Position numbers and translations under genes: made by a program. A DNA stretch of 64,000 bases from Danxiaibacter flavus (GTDB lineage Bacteria; Bacteroidota; Bacteroidia; Chitinophagales; Chitinophagaceae), in assembly GCF_041060425.1 (NCBI RefSeq), contig NZ_JAULBC010000006.1, positions 186,001 through 250,000 of the forward strand, read 5' to 3'. The notes below the pieces were generated by a model. It saw nothing but the letters and a program-made list of their open reading frames with translations, was not told the origin of the DNA and searched no databases. Shown here piece after piece: positions 34,336 through 42,741 of this stretch (position 1 is its first letter; each line of letters begins with the position of its first letter).

Positions 34336-34551
34336 ATGCGGAATACTACAAAGTTGAAACATATTTTAATGAAATACGATGTAAATCTTTCTATGGATGA
34401 CGATGGCCACATGAAAATGACATTGGTTGATAAACAGGACGGCTCAATGGTATCTTTCGGGCACAGCTCATACAGTTCTCTCATCGCCAAAAGTTATTCT
34501 CATCTGTTAAAACAGGTGAAACCTTCGCTGCAAAAAAGGATTCGTGAATAA
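34336..34551 (+). CDS. Small conserved-looking protein of unknown function
   Basis: From the first in-frame ATG at 34336 there are 71 residues, beginning MRNTTKLKHILMKYDVNLSM. The protein is amphipathic, rich in Lys/Ser, with no signal peptide or known motif (core DDDGHMKMTLVDKQDGSMVSF, then helical KSYSHLLKQVKPSLQKRIRE). Codon use resembles that of its neighbours. It is convergent with the deaminase gene (16 bp gap). It may be a small cytosolic protein typical of Bacteroidota; I cannot assign a function. Confidence 0.6.
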   Translation: MRNTTKLKHILMKYDVNLSMDDDGHMKMTLVDKQDGSMVSFGHSSYSSLIAKSYSHLLKQVKPSLQKRIRE

Positions 34552-34567
34552 ACATACCGGCTAATAT

Positions 34568-35035
34568 TTAGTTTGCCAGCTTTCTGCATTCTTCTTCAAG
34601 TATACCTGTAATTATTGTTGGTGATTTATCCCATTTAGCAATGGAAGAATCAGCCAGCAGTGCGTATTTTGAACTTAATCCACCAACTTCTTTATTTGTC
34701 AGACCAATAACGACGGCCTTGATTTTTGTTTGACGGATAACGTAAGAGCACATAATACACGGTTCATGCGTCGTGTACATTATGCATGATGAAAGATCCT
34801 GGCTTTTCAAATTTTCAGTAGCTCTGCGAATAGCTTCAATTTCTGCGTGAAAAGTAACGTCGTTATGCATTTTGTTGGATTCAATGCCTTGTCCTATAAT
34901 TTCAGTTCCCTGTACAATAATGCTTCCAACCGGACTTTCTCCCTGTGCTTTAGCCCGGAGCGCAAGTTCAATGCATTTAAACATATATGCTTCGTGTGTG
35001 TTTAATTTATCTGATGTGTTATCTGACGTGGACAT
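34568..35035 (-). CDS. Nucleoside/tRNA-adenosine deaminase family protein
   Basis: The 155-residue protein has the zinc-dependent cytidine/deoxycytidylate deaminase signature: HAEIEAI (catalytic Glu with zinc-binding His) at about residues 62-68 and TTHEPCIMCSYVI with PCxxC zinc ligands at about 89-97. These enzymes deaminate guanine, adenine or tRNA adenosine. The C-terminal segment differs from canonical TadA, so guanine or another base is as likely as tRNA-Arg A34. It is a single gene facing a small plus-strand gene. Confidence 0.88.
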   Translation of the reverse strand: MSTSDNTSDKLNTHEAYMFKCIELALRAKAQGESPVGSIIVQGTEIIGQGIESNKMHNDVTFHAEIEAIRRATENLKSQDLSSCIMYTTHEPCIMCSYVIRQTKIKAVVIGLTNKEVGGLSSKYALLADSSIAKWDKSPTIITGILEEECRKLAN

Positions 35036-35110
35036 AGTTGAGCAATAAGCGTGATTAACAATATTGTTGGATGAGGTTAATTATTTTTAGTAAGTTTAAA
35101 ATAAAAAAAC

Positions 35111-35344
35111 ATGACTTATAAACAAAAATTTGAAGCACTTCAGAAAGACCTTGCTGAGAAAACAGAAAAATATCTGCAAGCTGACAAGGAATTATGGCAA
35201 ATAGATGGATATGTTGACCATGAATTGAATGACTACGCAATGGCTCGTATGGAGTTTGAAACCGCAAGCGACATATATCACAATTTTGTTGAGGCATTCA
35301 AAAAAAGTGGTAAAAGCCCGTTAGACGAATATGAAGAAGTATAA
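35111..35344 (+). CDS. Small helical protein, unknown function
   Basis: The 77-residue protein begins MTYKQKFEALQKDLAEKTEK and is highly charged and helical throughout, suggesting a coiled coil (about residues 5-30 and 40-65). There is no signal peptide. It has a plausible A-rich leader just upstream and codon use like the neighbouring genes, so I consider it real. It has no recognisable family. Confidence 0.6.
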   Translation: MTYKQKFEALQKDLAEKTEKYLQADKELWQIDGYVDHELNDYAMARMEFETASDIYHNFVEAFKKSGKSPLDEYEEV

Positions 35345-35485
35345 AATGCTTTTCTGCTCAATTGAAAAACTTTTAGCTTTGCACCACTCTTCTTTATAAA
35401 GGCTTTACCTGAAGAAATATTTACGCTACAAGTGCCAGGTTTTGAGGTAAGACTTTATTATTTACCGGATCATAAACTTGCTAAT

Positions 35486-35938
35486 ATGAGTAATTCTTTA
35501 ATCGTCAAAAGTTCCATCGTTATTAATGCTCCTGCATCAAAAGTATGGGATGCACTGGTGAATCCCGAACAGACAAAAAAGTACATGTTTGGCTGTGAAA
35601 CGGTGTCTGACTGGAAGCCCGGCAGCCCGTTATTGTGGAAGGGGGTGTTCAACGGCGCAGAACTTGTTGCAGTAAAGGGACATATAGTAAGTATTGTGCC
35701 AGGGAAATTTCTGGCATACACTGTCTTTGATCCTAATTCAACAATGGAAGATGTTCCTGAAAATTACACCACGGTGACTTATGAGCTCTCTTCCGAAAGT
35801 GGTCACACCGTGTTAGATGTTACACAGGGCGACTTTTCAACCGTAGCCAACGGCCAGAAGCGCTATGAAGAAACTTATAACAATGGTGAAGGGTGGAATC
35901 CTATTTTAGTTGAAATAAAAAAACTTGCGGAAGCATAA
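35486..35938 (+). CDS. SRPBCC/AHSA1-type START-like domain protein
   Basis: From the ATG at 35486 the protein has 150 residues. It shows the AHSA1-type SRPBCC pattern: IVKSSIVINAPASKVWDALVNPEQTKKYMFG, DWKPGSPLLWKG, FLAYTVFDPN and a final helix with GWNPILVEIKKLAE. These proteins form a deep hydrophobic pocket and bind lipidic or aromatic ligands; some assist Hsp90 or polyketide enzymes. The ligand is unknown. A -7-like TAGCTTTG box lies about 106 bp upstream. It is the first of three SRPBCC genes in the window. Confidence 0.85.
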   Translation: MSNSLIVKSSIVINAPASKVWDALVNPEQTKKYMFGCETVSDWKPGSPLLWKGVFNGAELVAVKGHIVSIVPGKFLAYTVFDPNSTMEDVPENYTTVTYELSSESGHTVLDVTQGDFSTVANGQKRYEETYNNGEGWNPILVEIKKLAEA

Positions 35939-36069
35939 TCTTAATTGCATTCCTCTTTCAAATCTTTTATAACAGCATTGCTGTCTGCTGCGTAATAAAC
36001 TTGCCGAAGGCAACCAATAGATTCTTTATTGCAGGACTAAATGCTTTTCTTTGCGGCGCAGAATGTTGT

Positions 36070-37278
36070 ATGATCAGAAGCATTGCTAATACCTATCGTT
36101 CTTCTTTTAGCGGTTTAAGTAAAGAAACCTGGCTGTTAAGTGTAGTTATATTAATAAACAGGTGTGGCTATATGGCTATACCGTTTATGAGTATGTATAT
36201 TACCCAGGGCATGCACAGAAGCCTGGAAGATGCTGGACTTATAGTCACGTTGTTTGGTGTTGGTTCGGTATTAGGGACTACCGCCGGTGGCTATTTAAGC
36301 GATAAAATCGGGTTTCGTTCTGTGCAAATAATGGCAGCACTGGCCAGTGGCCTGGCTTTTTTCGTATTCGGACAAATAACCAATTTTTCGGTTCTCTGCA
36401 TTTTAATTGTCCTGCTCGGCTTTATAGTTGAAGCCTTCCGTCCTGCGAATCTTACGGCTGTAGCAAGCTACGCTACGCCAGATAACCTTACCAGGTCTTA
36501 TTCATTAAACCGTTTAGCGATCAATATTGGCTGGGGCGTTGGTAGTGCGCTTGGTGGCTTTCTGGCATCCATAAATTATCATTTGCTCTTCAGGGTTGAA
36601 GGCGCGGTAAATATTTTTGTAGGTATACTCATCATCATTTTGCTGCCTGCAAGGAAGGTGCCTGTAAAAGAAAAAGATAACTCGCAGAATAACGAGAGTA
36701 TTCAATCTCCATGGAAGGATAGAGCAGCAGTGCGCTTTTTGTTGCTTTCGACCCTGTGGACTATTTGCTTCGTTTTGTTGTTCCGGCTTGTGCCTGTTTA
36801 CTGGAAAGAGGAAAAGCATATAGGCGAGTCCGTTATAGGAATTGCGCTCGGTCTTAATGGAGTTATAATTGCTGTGTTTGAAATGATATTGGTAAAGGCG
36901 CTGGAGAAACGTTCGGCTCCCCTTACCTATATCAGTGCCGGAATTGCTGCCACTGCTATTGGGTACTGTTTTCTCTTACTGCCTGCAGCCGCTTCATTTG
37001 CAATGCCACTACTTGTTGTGCTCGCTATAACTATCGGGGAAATGCTCGCGATGCCTTTTATGAACAGCATTTTTATGAAGCGATCCAATGAATATAACCG
37101 TGGCAAGTATTCTGCAGCCTACACCTTGTCCTGGTCCGTTGCAAACATTGTGGGCCCGATGGGCGGGGCCCTTATTGCCCAAAGATTTGGCTATCTGTAT
37201 CTGTGGTTGTTAATGGTGGTTGTGTGTTTGCTATGCGCATACCTTTTTAAAGTTTTTGCTGCACGTGAAGTGATCTGA
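36070..37278 (+). CDS. MFS transporter
   Basis: From the ATG at 36070 the protein has 402 residues and about 12 hydrophobic segments. MFS motif A appears after TM2 as GGYLSDKIGFRSVQ, and a symmetrical pattern follows the central loop (about residue 200, KEKDNSQNNESIQSPWKDR). The family exports drugs or metabolites or imports small solutes; substrate specificity cannot be inferred. It lies upstream of the signal peptidase gene by 95 bp on the same strand, but a separate promoter is likely. Confidence 0.88.
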   Translation: MIRSIANTYRSSFSGLSKETWLLSVVILINRCGYMAIPFMSMYITQGMHRSLEDAGLIVTLFGVGSVLGTTAGGYLSDKIGFRSVQIMAALASGLAFFVFGQITNFSVLCILIVLLGFIVEAFRPANLTAVASYATPDNLTRSYSLNRLAINIGWGVGSALGGFLASINYHLLFRVEGAVNIFVGILIIILLPARKVPVKEKDNSQNNESIQSPWKDRAAVRFLLLSTLWTICFVLLFRLVPVYWKEEKHIGESVIGIALGLNGVIIAVFEMILVKALEKRSAPLTYISAGIAATAIGYCFLLLPAAASFAMPLLVVLAITIGEMLAMPFMNSIFMKRSNEYNRGKYSAAYTLSWSVANIVGPMGGALIAQRFGYLYLWLLMVVVCLLCAYLFKVFAAREVI

Positions 37279-37373
37279 GTATTCAAAGTTCGCACTATTA
37301 TTCACGCTACATCTTCGCTTTTAACTTTATCTAAGCGTTTGGTTTTTTAATTTAAACAGCAAATTAGCTAACT

Positions 37374-38912
37374 ATGACGCTGCTTATCCTTTTACTATTT
37401 ATTGCCGGCTGGGGTGCGGGCATGTATGGCATGTTTAAGAAAGCCGGTATAGCTGGCTGGAAAGCGTTAATCCCTTTTTACAATACCTGGCAAATTGTAG
37501 AGAAATGCAATATTAAACGCTATTGGTTCTGGCTGCAGTTGGTGCCTGTTGCAGGTCAGTTTGTAACTATCTGGATCACCATCATTTTTGTAATGCATTT
37601 CGGTAAGTTTTCCCTGCTTGATCATACGTTGACCGTGTTAGCGCCATTCCTTTGTTTCCCCTACCTGGGTTTTTCTAAAGGGGAAACGTTTAAAGGTGCA
37701 AAGCATGTGGCCCAATACAAAAAGTCTACTGTGCGTGAGTGGATTGATGCCGCTGCATTTGCAATAGTGGCGGCCACCATTATCCGTACGTTTATTTTTG
37801 AGGCTTATGCAATTCCCAGCGGCAGTATGGAAAATACGCTGTTGGTGAACGAATTTTTATTTGTAAACAAAATGAGTTACGGGGCCCGCCTGCCGCAAAC
37901 ACCGCTGAGTTTTCCATTCGTGCACAACGTAATGCCAGGTTCTGAAACACAGCCATCTTACCTGAAATGGATAGAGTTACCCTATAAGCGGCTTCCCGGT
38001 TTTACTATGATAAAGCGCAACGATGTAATCGTATTTAATATGCCGGAAGGTGATACGATTATTAATGTTTCCGGATTTGGATCAAAAGTTTTGTATTACG
38101 ATGTGCTTCGCGAACAATATAAGGGTAACAGGGATGCATTAGAGGCGGATTATCCTGTGTTGGTTCACCCCGCAGACAAAACAGATAATTATATTAAACG
38201 TTGTGTGGCAGTGGGTGGGGATGTTCTGGAAATAAAAGACGGCGTTGTTTATATAAACGGACAAAGAGGATTTGTGCCCCCTGATGCAAAAATGGAATAT
38301 ATGGTGGAGACTAACGGTCCTGCCTTTTCGAAGGATTACCTTGAAGCGGAACTGGGTTTTGAATTTATAAATGATAGTGAATCAGGAAATGACTTTGAAC
38401 ATAGCGACGATCTTCAGATCCTTGGTGATAATAAATACGTGATGTACTTGTCAGAACGGAATATAGCAAAAGTGAAAAAGCTGCACGGCGTCGTAAAAGT
38501 TACTCCGGATCTCAAGAGCGGTGCCGATGCCAATTTGTTTCCTTTCAAAACGGATACTTATAAATGGAATCTTGATAACTATGGTCCGTTGACAATTCCT
38601 GCAAAGGGGGCAACTGTTCAGTTGAACGCGAATAACATCGCACTATACCAGCGGATTATTGATACCTATGAACACAATACATTTAAAGCGATCAATGGCA
38701 AGTTTTTTATAAACGATAAAGAAACTTCAAGCTATACTTTTAAATATAACTATTATTGGATGATGGGCGATAACAGACATAACAGCCAGGATAGCCGTTA
38801 TTGGGGTTTTGTGCCAGAAACGCATATTGTAGGTAAGCCTTCTTTTATTTGGTTTAGTCATACTGCCGGCTGGAAGCCCCGATGGAGTCGCCTGTTTACA
38901 GGGATTAAGTAA
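37374..38912 (+). CDS. lepB: Signal peptidase I with N-terminal membrane domain
   Basis: LepB removes signal peptides from exported proteins. The 512-residue protein has catalytic Ser151 in AIPSGSMENTLLVNEFLF and general-base Lys275 in YIKRCVAVGGDVLEI, plus the conserved MGDNRHNSQDSRYWGFV near the C-terminus. Before the catalytic part there is an extra N-terminal region (about 1-110) with three hydrophobic segments resembling the DUF5684 membrane domain (WKALIPFYNTWQIVEKCN). A long insertion of about 170 residues separates Lys275 from the MGDN box, as in other Bacteroidota LepB proteins. A terminator follows 35 bp after the stop. It works in the inner membrane with its active site outside. 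Confidence 0.95.
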   Translation: MTLLILLLFIAGWGAGMYGMFKKAGIAGWKALIPFYNTWQIVEKCNIKRYWFWLQLVPVAGQFVTIWITIIFVMHFGKFSLLDHTLTVLAPFLCFPYLGFSKGETFKGAKHVAQYKKSTVREWIDAAAFAIVAATIIRTFIFEAYAIPSGSMENTLLVNEFLFVNKMSYGARLPQTPLSFPFVHNVMPGSETQPSYLKWIELPYKRLPGFTMIKRNDVIVFNMPEGDTIINVSGFGSKVLYYDVLREQYKGNRDALEADYPVLVHPADKTDNYIKRCVAVGGDVLEIKDGVVYINGQRGFVPPDAKMEYMVETNGPAFSKDYLEAELGFEFINDSESGNDFEHSDDLQILGDNKYVMYLSERNIAKVKKLHGVVKVTPDLKSGADANLFPFKTDTYKWNLDNYGPLTIPAKGATVQLNANNIALYQRIIDTYEHNTFKAINGKFFINDKETSSYTFKYNYYWMMGDNRHNSQDSRYWGFVPETHIVGKPSFIWFSHTAGWKPRWSRLFTGIK

Positions 38913-38946
38913 TAGTTACTGCATGTACGTTGAATGTGATTGATAA

Positions 38947-38978
38947 ATAAAAAAGCTGTATTGCTACAGCTTTTTTTT
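38947..38978 (+). terminator. Intrinsic terminator of lepB
   Basis: The 12-bp stem AAAAAAGCTGTA/TACAGCTTTTTT with a TTGC loop is followed by T residues on both strands, so it can also end transcription of the convergent DUF4397 gene. Confidence 0.88.
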
Positions 38979-39040
38979 GTTGGGACTTTCACGGAATATT
39001 GGATCGCATCATCTCATGTAAACTCGAATATTGTTGGAGG

Positions 39041-39787
39041 TTAATTGCTGCTTCTTGAATTTGCTGATGTTATAGTTCTCTGATCTGCCACATCAGTTAC
39101 TGTGCCATTTTCAATATATCTTATCTGTATTTTTTTTGTTGAATCTGTTGCTTTTGGATCGCCCGTTAACAGGATTGTATAAGCTTTTAATTCATCAAGC
39201 TTTATTGTACGTGTTGCATTAATTGTGTTGTCGTTTTTTACAGACACGGTTACCTGTCCGGCTGTTACCTGTGTGAAATCAGAAACTTTTCCGAACGGCG
39301 CATTTTCATCTATCACGCTTTTTTCAGCTGTAACAGAAACAACAGGTTTACCCGAATCTGGTATCGCATTAATGTAGCGAATGAATGCGCCACCTTTGGC
39401 TGCGTCTAAACTATCAAGATTGTCCTTCACAATTACGTTGCTGTAATTTTTCAGATTGCCTATTACAAAAAGTGTATAATATTTGTTTGGCTCAAAGTTA
39501 TAGCTGGAGTTTGTCAGCATGCTACCGGTGAAATAATCGAATGCTGCAACTGTTCTGGATCCCGGAAAAATTCTGAGGTAACCGCCTGTATAACTAAGAT
39601 AGTCCATCGGGCTTCCCGGTAAAATATTTCCGGATAATGTAATATTTGTTGCGGGTTGATCCGTTGCGAGATTAAAAGCCATTAACCCTGCGGCTGGTAT
39701 ATTGCTATCGTTGTCAGTTTTTGTACACGACGAAAAAACAATGAAGAGAACAGCCAACGTTGCGGAAATCATCTTACTAAATCTCAT
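39041..39787 (-). CDS. DUF4397 domain lipoprotein
   Basis: Starting at the ATG at 39787, the 248-residue protein has a lipoprotein signal (MISATLAVLFIVFSSCTKTD, lipobox SSC). The mature part resembles DUF4397 beta-sandwich proteins: LMAFNLATDQPATNITLSGN, YLRIFPGSRTVAAFD, NKYYTLFVIGN, AFIRYINAIPDSGKPVVSVT and LKAYTILLTGDPKAT. Such proteins sit on the outer cell envelope of Bacteroidota with unknown function. A longer frame back to 39922 lacks a plausible signal and is not used. Confidence 0.85.
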   Translation of the reverse strand: MRFSKMISATLAVLFIVFSSCTKTDNDSNIPAAGLMAFNLATDQPATNITLSGNILPGSPMDYLSYTGGYLRIFPGSRTVAAFDYFTGSMLTNSSYNFEPNKYYTLFVIGNLKNYSNVIVKDNLDSLDAAKGGAFIRYINAIPDSGKPVVSVTAEKSVIDENAPFGKVSDFTQVTAGQVTVSVKNDNTINATRTIKLDELKAYTILLTGDPKATDSTKKIQIRYIENGTVTDVADQRTITSANSRSSN

Positions 39788-40235
39788 TGCCTTACTAGTT
39801 TTAATTTTTCTGGTTATCGTCTCACCTGGTTTTGATGGTTTGAAAAAAAGGAGGCAGAATGTTTTTGAGAATAAAGAAATCATTAACAAAAGTCCTGGCG
39901 ATGGAACATGTTGTGTATACAATATGTTTTTCCTTCTTATCCCATTATTACAAAACCGAATCGCTTATTATTACTCCACAAAGGTAGAACGGGTGTTGCG
40001 ATGGTTGTTAGCCCATTGAGACGATATGATGCTCCAAAAGGTGGGAGGGTGATGTGGTGCGTTGGGTGTCAGGTATCAGGTTTCAGGTATAAGGATTAAG
40101 GCATTACGGTTTTGCGTTAGGCTAGCAATTATTAGTTGCGAAAGAATCGTAACAATGAAATGTTAAAAGATGACAGTTGCCGATTAATTTGTTTGCAAAA
40201 AAAATATAGATACAAGTAGTAAAACTGCTTGCACC
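39788..40235. other. Intergenic region without recognised genes
   Basis: The plus-strand frames crossing this stretch overlap the DUF4397 leader and have no motif. At 40066-40095 there is a GGTGTCAGGTATCAGGTTTCAGG word tract like the one at 10144. Nothing else is recognised. Confidence 0.4.
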
Positions 40236-40549
40236 AGCGTACTTTGTACTTCGTAATTCGTACTTATTTATTCAATTAGTAAAGGATCAAGGGGGAACCT
40301 TTCTGCACCAACGTACTTCGTAATTCTAACTTCGTACTTATAACCGTTGCCAGCTAAAGATTGTAAGCCTGCCCGAACCAATGTACTTCGTAATTCTAAC
40401 TTCGTACTTATAACCATTGCCAGCTAAAGATTGTAAGCTTGTCCGCACCAGCGTACTTCGTAATTCTAACTTCGTACTTATAACCGTTGCCAGCTAAAGA
40501 TTGTAAGCCTCTCGCCTCAGCGTACTTCGTACTTCGTACTTCGTACTTG
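40236..40549. repeat. Composite tandem repeat, 70-bp units with ACTTCGTA words
   Basis: Three units of 70, 70 and 69 bp start at 40311, 40381 and 40451, with a partial unit from 40520. Each has TACTTCGTAATTCTAACTTC words followed by a conserved spacer (TATAACCGTTGCCAGCTAAA ... ATTGTAAGCC). A diverged unit precedes them at 40236-40305, and the array ends in pure ACTTCGT words (40521-40546) just before the stop codon of the AraC gene. The spacer is conserved while the words vary, which is the opposite of CRISPR. Confidence 0.88.
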
Positions 40550-40550
40550 C

Positions 40551-41546
40551 TCATTGGCTCGCAACAGCTCCCGGTGTGATATCAAATACATCTTTGAATG
40601 CTTTGGAAAATTTGCTGAGGTTATTGTAGCCAAGCATATATCCAACTTCGGAAACATTAAGCTTTTGCTGTTCCAGCAGTTCTTTCGCTTTATACATACG
40701 TACATGTTTATAAAACTGGTAATAGGTTTGACCAAACACCTGCTTAAAAAGTGTCTTGAATTTTGTCGGTGACATACCTGCTTCCTGTGCAGCATTGTCA
40801 ATTGAAGGGCATTTCTGATCGTATTTTTCGAGTAAACGGCTTTTTATCTTATTCAGTTTGTCAATGTCTTCATGATGAACATGTCCGGACGTGTTGCTAT
40901 GACGTTGTTCTACGCGCTGAAGCATGTAATAACATAACTCAAGCGTTCTTGCATGCAGCAGCAAGTTGTTTGATCTTCTTTGGCCGAGCTGATAATCAAT
41001 GTCTTTTAGTATGTTTAAAAAATGGGCATCCAGCCATTCAAAATGATAAACCGGTTTTTCTTTATCAATGATCAGGTACAGAAATTTTTTTTGTTCTTCA
41101 CTCTGAGATGCAATGAAACTTCTCAGTCTGTCATAGGTGATTACTACAAATATTAAATGATATTGCGTGTCTGGTTCAAAAGTGTACGAGGCAGCCAGGA
41201 GGGGCGAGCTGAAATAGATGCCATTGTCCGTTCCTGAGCCTAGTTTAAAATGGTGTTCGTTGGTAATTGTTCCAATATATTGATCTGAAAGATTAGACAC
41301 AAGTGCAAAATATCCCGGCCTTAGTGCAGGCTCACGGATAAATATAACTTCCCTGTTAAACTTCAGCTCTACTCTTCTTAAACGCAATCCGGCATCAATT
41401 TCAGCTTTGTACATTCGCCCCGAACCGATTTCGTTGTCAAAAGTGAGCGTAGTGTCGTCAAAGACGGCATTTAGTTGCGGTCCGATCTGGGGAAACCAGT
41501 GTTCATCATTTTTATAAAATATTTGCAGGGGCTTTGAGAAGGCCAT
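40551..41546 (-). CDS. AraC-family transcriptional regulator
   Basis: The likely start is ATG at 41546, giving 331 residues (MAFSKPLQIFYKNDEHWFPQ); a longer frame to 41648 exists. The C-terminal 100 residues contain two helix-turn-helix units: IDNAAQEAGMSPTKFKTLFKQVFG and LNVSEVGYMLGYNNLSKFSKAFKDVFDITPG, the classic AraC signature. The N-terminal 200 residues form an unknown sensing domain. The gene is divergent from the SRPBCC gene at 41720, which is a possible target. Confidence 0.9.
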   Translation of the reverse strand: MAFSKPLQIFYKNDEHWFPQIGPQLNAVFDDTTLTFDNEIGSGRMYKAEIDAGLRLRRVELKFNREVIFIREPALRPGYFALVSNLSDQYIGTITNEHHFKLGSGTDNGIYFSSPLLAASYTFEPDTQYHLIFVVITYDRLRSFIASQSEEQKKFLYLIIDKEKPVYHFEWLDAHFLNILKDIDYQLGQRRSNNLLLHARTLELCYYMLQRVEQRHSNTSGHVHHEDIDKLNKIKSRLLEKYDQKCPSIDNAAQEAGMSPTKFKTLFKQVFGQTYYQFYKHVRMYKAKELLEQQKLNVSEVGYMLGYNNLSKFSKAFKDVFDITPGAVASQ

Positions 41547-41719
41547 AAAAGTTTCTTCGGTTATACAAAATAACATAATCCCGCAAATGGTATCGCGTTT
41601 TAATGATCTTTTATACCGAAATAAGGGCTTCATTATTTTTGCATCCAAAAAGAGTCTGTATTTGGTGCGGTTGTTGGAGCATATTTTATCTGAAAAATTA
41701 TTTTAATCATTTCTAAAAG

Positions 41720-42154
41720 ATGCAAACAATGGAACATGAACCACTTGTTGTAGAGCGAACGTATAACGCAACAGCAGAAACTGTTTGGGATGCGATAACA
41801 AATAGCGCTAAAATGAAAAAATGGTATTTCGATATTTCTGCGTTTAAGCCGGAACCAGGCTTTGAATTTGAATTTACTGCAGGATCGGATAAGAAAATGT
41901 ATAAGCACTTATGTAAAGTAGTAGATGTCGATCCTCTTAAAAAGTTATCCTATTCATGGAGATATGAAGGTTATCCGGGCTCTTCTGTTGTTACATTTGA
42001 GTTAATGCCAACTGGACATGAAACAGTAGTGCGTTTAACTCATACCGGCCTGGAAACTTTTCCCCAGGATAGTCCTGATTTTGCTTTGGCGAGCTTTACA
42101 GAAGGGTGGAATTATATTCTTGGCAAAGGTTTGAAAGAGTTTGTGGAAAGTTAA
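41720..42154 (+). CDS. SRPBCC/AHSA1-type START-like domain protein
   Basis: The 144-residue protein reads VVERTYNATAETVWDAITNSAKMKKWYFD, FKPEPGFEFEFTAG, KLSYSWRYEGYPG, TVVRLTHTGLETF and a final helix GWNYILGKGLKEFVES, the complete AHSA1 pattern. The ligand is unknown. It is divergent from the AraC regulator and followed by a strong terminator at 42201, so it is probably monocistronic. The ATG at 41729 is an alternative start. Confidence 0.88.
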   Translation: MQTMEHEPLVVERTYNATAETVWDAITNSAKMKKWYFDISAFKPEPGFEFEFTAGSDKKMYKHLCKVVDVDPLKKLSYSWRYEGYPGSSVVTFELMPTGHETVVRLTHTGLETFPQDSPDFALASFTEGWNYILGKGLKEFVES

Positions 42155-42200
42155 TTTAGTAATTTTTTATAAAAAAACGGTCTGATAGCCTACGATATTT

Positions 42201-42246
42201 ACAAAAAAGGCGTTCAAAATCCGCTGATTTTGAACGCCTTTTTTGT
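42201..42246. terminator. Strong bidirectional hairpin terminator
   Basis: A 21-bp perfect stem (ACAAAAAAGGCGTTCAAAAT ... complement at 42226-42246) with a CGCT loop and T6 tail. It separates the SRPBCC gene from the ArsR operon. Confidence 0.93.
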
Positions 42247-42303
42247 AATGGGAAAGCTATAAAAATACCGCTTACAAAGCCCATAAAAAAAACTTTCAAA
42301 AAA

Positions 42304-42341
42304 ACTTGCGCAAGTAAGTGCTTGCATATAAATTTGCAAGC
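42304..42341. promoter_or_regulatory. Probable ArsR-type operator: two palindromes
   Basis: ACTTGCGCAAGT (42304-42315) is a perfect 12-bp palindrome. It is followed at 42320-42341 by a second inverted repeat, GCTTGCA and TGCAAGC around an 8-bp centre. Both share the half-site TTGCA/TTGCG. They lie 16-53 bp before the ATG of the ArsR-like regulator, a normal place for auto-repression. Related half-sites continue up to the start codon (TGCAAGCAAATGATTGCA). Confidence 0.6.
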
Positions 42342-42356
42342 AAATGATTGCATAAT

Positions 42357-42737
42357 ATGGAGACACGCAGAGATGTTTTTCAGGCAATAGCAGATCCTAC
42401 ACGCCGGGCTATAATAGGGATGATTGCACAACAGTCTGTAAATGTTAACTCAATAGCGGAGCAATTTGATGTCAGTCGTCAGGCAATTTCACTTCATCTT
42501 AAAATTCTTTCTGAATGCGGGTTGCTAAATATACAGCAGCAGGGACGGGAGCGTTTTTGCGAAGCAAGGCTTGAAAAGCTTAATGAAGTGCATGAATGGG
42601 TGGAGCAATACCACAAACTGTGGGCTGGCAGAATGAAAACTCTCAAGCGTTTTCTTGAACAGGAAGAACTGCAAGCATCAGTTGTGTCTGAAGAACGCAA
42701 GAAAAAGGCAACTAATATCAGCAAATCAAAAAAATAA
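42357..42737 (+). CDS. ArsR-family winged-helix regulator
   Basis: From the ATG at 42357 the protein has 126 residues. It shows the HTH of metal- or ligand-sensing ArsR proteins: METRRDVFQAIADPTRRAII, NVNSIAEQFDVSRQAISLHL and the wing CGLLNIQQQGRERFCEARLEKL. The ELCVCDL-type cysteine metal site is absent, so it senses something else. It is followed 4 bp after its stop by an SRPBCC gene and then an alpha/beta hydrolase, a frequent ArsR-SRPBCC pairing. The palindromes upstream suggest self-regulation. Confidence 0.9.
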   Translation: METRRDVFQAIADPTRRAIIGMIAQQSVNVNSIAEQFDVSRQAISLHLKILSECGLLNIQQQGRERFCEARLEKLNEVHEWVEQYHKLWAGRMKTLKRFLEQEELQASVVSEERKKKATNISKSKK

Positions 42738-42741
42738 TATA

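Noticed and set aside
34081..34362. 93-codon minus-strand frame near the small protein at 34336
   Set aside because: No motif, overlaps the opposite better-supported gene and starts inside repeat-derived sequence.
40311..40549. Second CRISPR-like array
   Set aside because: Same reason: 70-bp units with conserved spacers and variable words; no cas genes.
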